A DNA stretch of 64,000 bases from Diplocarpon mali. Lineage: Eukaryota; Ascomycota; Leotiomycetes; Helotiales; Drepanopezizaceae. The stretch covers positions 56,569-120,568 of the forward strand of contig JAENRP010000105.1 of the NCBI GenBank assembly GCA_024741835.1. Reading direction: 5' to 3'. The position numbers were made by a program, and so were the translations under genes. This document shows, piece after piece, positions 60,163 through 64,000 of this stretch. Numbering within the stretch: position 1 is the stretch's first letter; every line of letters begins with the position of its first letter. The notes under the pieces were generated by a model. It had not been told where the DNA came from. It did no database searches and worked only from the letters and a program-made list of their open reading frames with translations.

Positions 60163-61158
60163 AAGATTGCTACAATACAAAGAATTGCGGAACCATGTCA
60201 TATACGATAGGTTGTCTTAGGAGGCAAGCTTGAGAATCGTTAGCGCTAAGGCGGCTGTGGTGGTGGAGGTGCTTATGTAAGAATCCGAAACTTTACGCAC
60301 AGCATAGATGATCAAAGTAGTAGTAAGAGTATGATACTGCTGTTAACAAGGCACGGTTCAGATTCTCCTCCCGCGGTTTCCACAGTACGGAGTACTTGGT
60401 GTGTCGTCTCTTTCGGCGGCGCCAAGATCCAAAAAAAAACAGGAACGGCGTTGAAACCCCCAAGCATTCCATTCCTATACCTGACTGCCGCGGGTCACGA
60501 GACAGAATGTGACGTCTGACCTAGCAAAAGAAAAAAAAAGGGAGAAAAAAGAGTGCTTACAGGTTAGGAGTAGAAGAGTATAGATTCTTCTGTGCTAGAA
60601 AAAAAGAAGAAGAAAAAAAGACAGGGTGAAATTGGCTGACTGCATGGTAGAGAGGCCGTAGACTCGGCACAGCCATCAATAGTCTTTGGCGGATCAGATT
60701 AGGACGATCCTTGATATACCGCGTCGAGAAGAGACTAAACCGTACTTCTCCCGGTGCTGCATGGTGGCGCTTTTTGGTTCTGGTCCCCGGTCAACGGCGC
60801 TTATTTCTCACTCCCGAGGTGGGGCTGAAGGAGGGCTGAAGGAATAGGATGGAGGGGGCTCCATGTTTCTGCTTCCATTGTTTGGATCTCTACGATGATT
60901 TTGTCAGTCGCTTGTTGAGTCGGCAAGATCTCCATCCTGATCAGATTTTCTTTTGGGCCTGCGACTGCGACTCCGGCTACGATTGCGCTTGCGATTGCTA
61001 GGGTTGGAAGCTGGTTCAGAGCTGGCTGACTGGGAGCTGGGCCTGCGACTCCTGCGCTGATTTTGCGTCTACACGTGGGAAAAACGGGCAGAGAGAGAGA
61101 GAGAGAGACAGAGAGAGAGAGGAAAGAAGAGGACTAGCTGCTACGAACAAAGGACACA
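60163..61158. other. Intergenic; leader side of the annexin gene
   Basis: Contains A-rich and GA-rich tracts, including (GA)n at 61090-61121 about 40 bp before the annexin start, where it would lie in the leader. No gene seen. Confidence 0.55.
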
Positions 61159-63548
61159 ATGTCCCTCGACCCCCGCGACGACCGGCGCCGCGGACGCTCG
61201 AAATCGCCCGGTCGCCGCCATAGCTCGAGATCGCGCTCGAGGGTCAAGGCCGAGGCTGATCAGCCCCAAGTCGAGACGGCGAGGGCGCCGAGGACTTATG
61301 AGGACAGAGGTGGGAGTGCGAGATACGGTTACGAATATGGCCGTGGAGAAGGGAGGGGCGAAGGCAGAGTGGATGTTGGGACTGCTGAGCCGAGGAGCTA
61401 TGGCTGTGGATCTTGGAGTGGAGGGCCGGAGCAGTATCGTGATCGTGATGTGCGCGAGGGGCCTGGGTTTGTATCTGGGCCTGGATATAACCCTCCCACG
61501 AGTGGGTATGCAATCCCAGGCGCTTTTGACGAGGAGACCACACCCGTAACGCGATACGAAGCTGGCAGAGGGCGGGGACGAGAGGAGATGGAGATGAGAA
61601 AGGAGAAGGAGTATTACCCTGATCAAGGATATACAGGCAGAGAATATGGTGCGCCTGTTCCTATCCCCTCGACATCGAAGTACCAGCCCGAAACGCAGAG
61701 ATATGGACAAGCTGGGGAGTACGACGGACGGCATGAAGACCACAACAGAGAGCGCGGAGTGAGTTTCAATGCTTCGATCGGACATCGCAATATTTTTGCC
61801 GCCGCGGGCTTCGTAAAACCTCCCTCTCCGTCCGGGTATCCTCCTCCCAAGCAAAAGCCTGACCCGCTCGCCTATCCTGATCCGCAACCACCGGCTGGCA
61901 GACAGTACTACGAGCCAGGAGAGTGGGAGTATGCGAAGCCCGATGAGACGATCTCGTATTCGAAACGGCAAGATGCGGCGTACAATTCGATGGGCGGCTA
62001 TGGTGGTGATGCGAGGGCGGCGAGAGGGCATAGCCCGCCGAGACAGGAGTATAGACACGGCTCTCATGCATCTGGATCGATCCGCAGTAGTTCGCGCTCG
62101 AGATATGGAAGCGAGCAGCAGTATATCAGCGACCCGGCGAGGTTCTCTCAGAGCAACATCGTGACCGTGGAGCCTGGCCGCCGGCGTGATGCGTCTCCAA
62201 ACCCTGCATCCCTGACTCCACGGATGCATTCGCTATCTGTGTCAACGGGCCATCATGGAGGCGCTGCTTTAAACTTGTCTGCTGCGCCGGGAAGTCCTTT
62301 ATTGGAAACTTACCGTGGGACCTACCAATCCATCTCCCCCATGCCATCACCGCTGATGATGCCCTCACACCCGAACTCCGACATTAATCTCATCGAACCT
62401 CTTTCCCCCTCCTCATCGGATTCCGAATCCCACCGCCGGGGTCAGAAATCTCGGCGTACAGCCCGCTTTCACGACCCCGAGACCGAGGCAGCCATATTCG
62501 CCAAAGCGCTCAAAGGGGAGAAGCGCACGCCCGACACCGTGCCCCTGATCGATATCCTCCCCGGGCTGACGCATGAGCAAGTCCTCGCTCTCCGCGTCGA
62601 GTATAAGAAGATCGTCAAGTCAGGGTCCGAGAAGAAGGGCGTCAATGTCGCCAAGCACATCAAGCTGCGGCTGAAAGATGAGGACCCGATCCTCATGAAA
62701 GCGTGCTATGCGTGTGCCCTTGGCCGTTGGGAGAGCGAGGCCTACTGGGCGAATTTCTGGTACCAGGGCGAGAAGTCCCGGCGGGAACTGTTGATCGAGA
62801 GCCTCATGGGCCGCACGAACGCAGAGATCCGGGCTATCAAAGCAGGATTCAGCGATAAGAAGTATAGCGATAGTCTGGTCAAGTGCATGAAGACGGAGCT
62901 CAAGGAGGACAAGTTTAAGAAAGCCGTGCTGCTGGTTCTCGAAGAGCGGAAAATGGAGGAGAGGCCTGGTACTAGGGTTGACGGAGCCCTGGTCGATGAG
63001 GATGTGAGGGACTTGTACCGCGCGGTGAAGAGCGAAAGGGGAGGCGAGAGCGCGATGATTGGGATTGTGTGTGTGCGGAGCGAAGATCACCTTCGGGAGG
63101 TTCTGCGGACCTACGAGGCGGTGCACAGGGCGAATTTCGCGAAGGAAATGTTGCGCAAGAGTGGGAATCTCGTGGTATGTTTGCTCTTTCCTCGCCTCCT
63201 TGTTTCCTCACTAATCGCCACCCCCAACAGGGCGAGCTTCTAGCTCACATCCTCAACGGCGTAATCAACAAACCGGTCCGCGACGCCCTGCTCCTGCACC
63301 ATGCGCTCTCCCTCTCACAGTCGCAGTCAAAATCTGAGCGCGACAACCTGCGCACCGAGCTTCTGATCTCGCGCCTCGTACGCTTCCACTGGGATCGGCC
63401 GCACATGGAGCTTGTCAAGAAGGCGTACCGGGAGAGGTACGGCGTGGAGTTGCAGAGGGCCGTGAGGGAGGGGACGAGGGGGGACTGGGGGCTTTTCTGC
63501 GAGGGACTTTGTGTTAGGAGGATGGGAGACGAGGTTAGGCATGTGTGA
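61159..63548 (+). CDS. Annexin-domain protein with long disordered N-terminus (fungal annexin C4-like)
   Basis: Two exons, 61159-63174 and 63231-63548, phase 0 (donor GTATGT, acceptor CCAACAG); 777 residues. Residues 1-430 are low-complexity: an Arg/Ser-rich opening, then Gly/Tyr/Pro-rich sequence, RS dipeptides, and a SPxPSP/Ser cluster. Annexin-type repeats occupy about 430-777: HDPETEAAIFAKALKG, LTHEQVLALRVEYKKIV, ESLMGRTNAEIRAIKAGF..KKYSDSLVKCMKTEL, VCVRSEDHLREVLRTYEAVH, and AHILNGVINKPVRDALLLHHAL. The repeats are degenerate and type-II calcium ligands are mostly not evident, as in other fungal annexin C4 proteins, so calcium-dependent phospholipid binding is uncertain. Probably cytosolic or peripheral. 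A long antisense frame across the N-terminal region is a by-product of its biased codons. Confidence 0.82.
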
Positions 63549-64000
63549 GTCTGGGAGGGGCGGGGTGGATTGAGATGAAGGATGTGCAGGCCGTGGGGGA
63601 AGATATAAGATGGCATGGGAGTAGGAGGGGAGTGTCTGATGATGATATTGATAACGTGACGCGATATGGGATTCGGTAATAGAAGGCGTACAGGGCTCAA
63701 CCTTTGAAATAGGGCATACGAGGGCCAATCAGGTAGCATATCATACTACTATCGCGACAGCTGGGATTGAGATCGTAGCTGTGTCCGTGCCTACGTCTTG
63801 CGTTGGAATATATACGTCACCTTGTAAATTCGCTCCAGAGCGTCTATCACTGTGCTCGTCGTTTCGCAAACTCTGTTGTATTGCTTCCTTTTTGCCTGCT
63901 TACTTCCTTGTCTGACCTCCCAAGCTGCTGCGGCGTGGTCCCTCGACTTCGGCGCCAAAACCTGTCAGCACATGGCGCCAGTCGCCCGGAGCCAGCAAGA
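63549..64000. other. 3' flank, no gene
   Basis: Downstream of the annexin stop there is no recognisable coding or RNA feature before the window ends. Confidence 0.5.

Noticed and set aside
61141..62229. 362-codon open frame ant sense to the annexin gene
   Set aside because: It arises from the Arg/Ser/Gly-biased codons of the annexin N-terminus; it has no domain, and the plus-strand frame has annexin repeats and a supported intron.

Overview
The window looks like nuclear DNA of a filamentous ascomycete (Pezizomycotina; a plant-associated Leotiomycete is plausible but not shown). The evidence is short GT-AG introns of mostly 45-70 nt with CTAAC/CTGAC-type branch sites, intron-rich genes of fungal families (Rog1-type esterase, Mcm21/CENP-O, Yae1, PTH11-like receptor, fungal annexin, glyoxal oxidase with chitin-binding modules), and AT-rich blocks in which retroelement frames are riddled with TAG/TAA, as expected from repeat-induced point mutation (RIP, C:G to T:A).

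Layout. 1-9.8 kb: RIP-ruined LTR retrotransposons, including a recognisable Ty3/gypsy polyprotein corpse on +. It abuts a 5'-truncated UNC93-like transporter (9.8-11.4 kb), followed by a broken FAD-dependent oxidoreductase on - (11.6-13.1 kb). 13.6-17.1 kb: large DUF676/Rog1-like esterase (-). 17.1-22.8 kb: AT-rich block with RIP debris, several copies of a short inverted-repeat element (MITE-like), and one five-exon cysteine-rich secreted protein gene (-). 22.9-29.3 kb: housekeeping island with an RBR ubiquitin ligase (-), an acetyl-CoA transporter (-) and, divergently, CENP-O/Mcm21 (+). 29.8-30.5 kb: another RIP relic. 32.3-33.3 kb: GPI-anchored proline-rich wall protein (-). 33.5-39.8 kb: no supportable gene. 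39.8-41.3 kb: conserved-looking protein of unknown function (-). 44.9-46.4 kb: eight-exon rhodopsin-like/PTH11-like membrane protein (+). 47.7-49.3 kb: acyl-CoA dehydrogenase pseudogene (-). 50.3 kb: second small secreted protein (+). 51.8-52.7 kb: SDR oxidoreductase (+). 54.6 kb: intron-containing tRNA-Gly(CCC) (-). 54.9-55.7 kb: Yae1 (+). 57.0-60.1 kb: secreted glyoxal oxidase with four CBM18 modules (+). 61.2-63.5 kb: annexin (+).

The genes do not form one pathway. What stands out is the mosaic: conserved cell-biology genes sit in GC-balanced islands, while secreted, surface and decaying metabolic genes lie next to or inside RIP-affected, transposon-rich DNA. That is the 'two-speed' layout described for many plant-associated fungi. 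I did not find a convincing wholly new system. The most original items are the cysteine-rich secreted protein recovered by exon assembly from AT-rich DNA, the small inverted-repeat element family, and the four-CBM18 glyoxal oxidase with a duplicated exon pair in which one intron has a GC donor. Exon coordinates were built by hand from splice consensus and reading-frame continuity, without transcripts or database searches.
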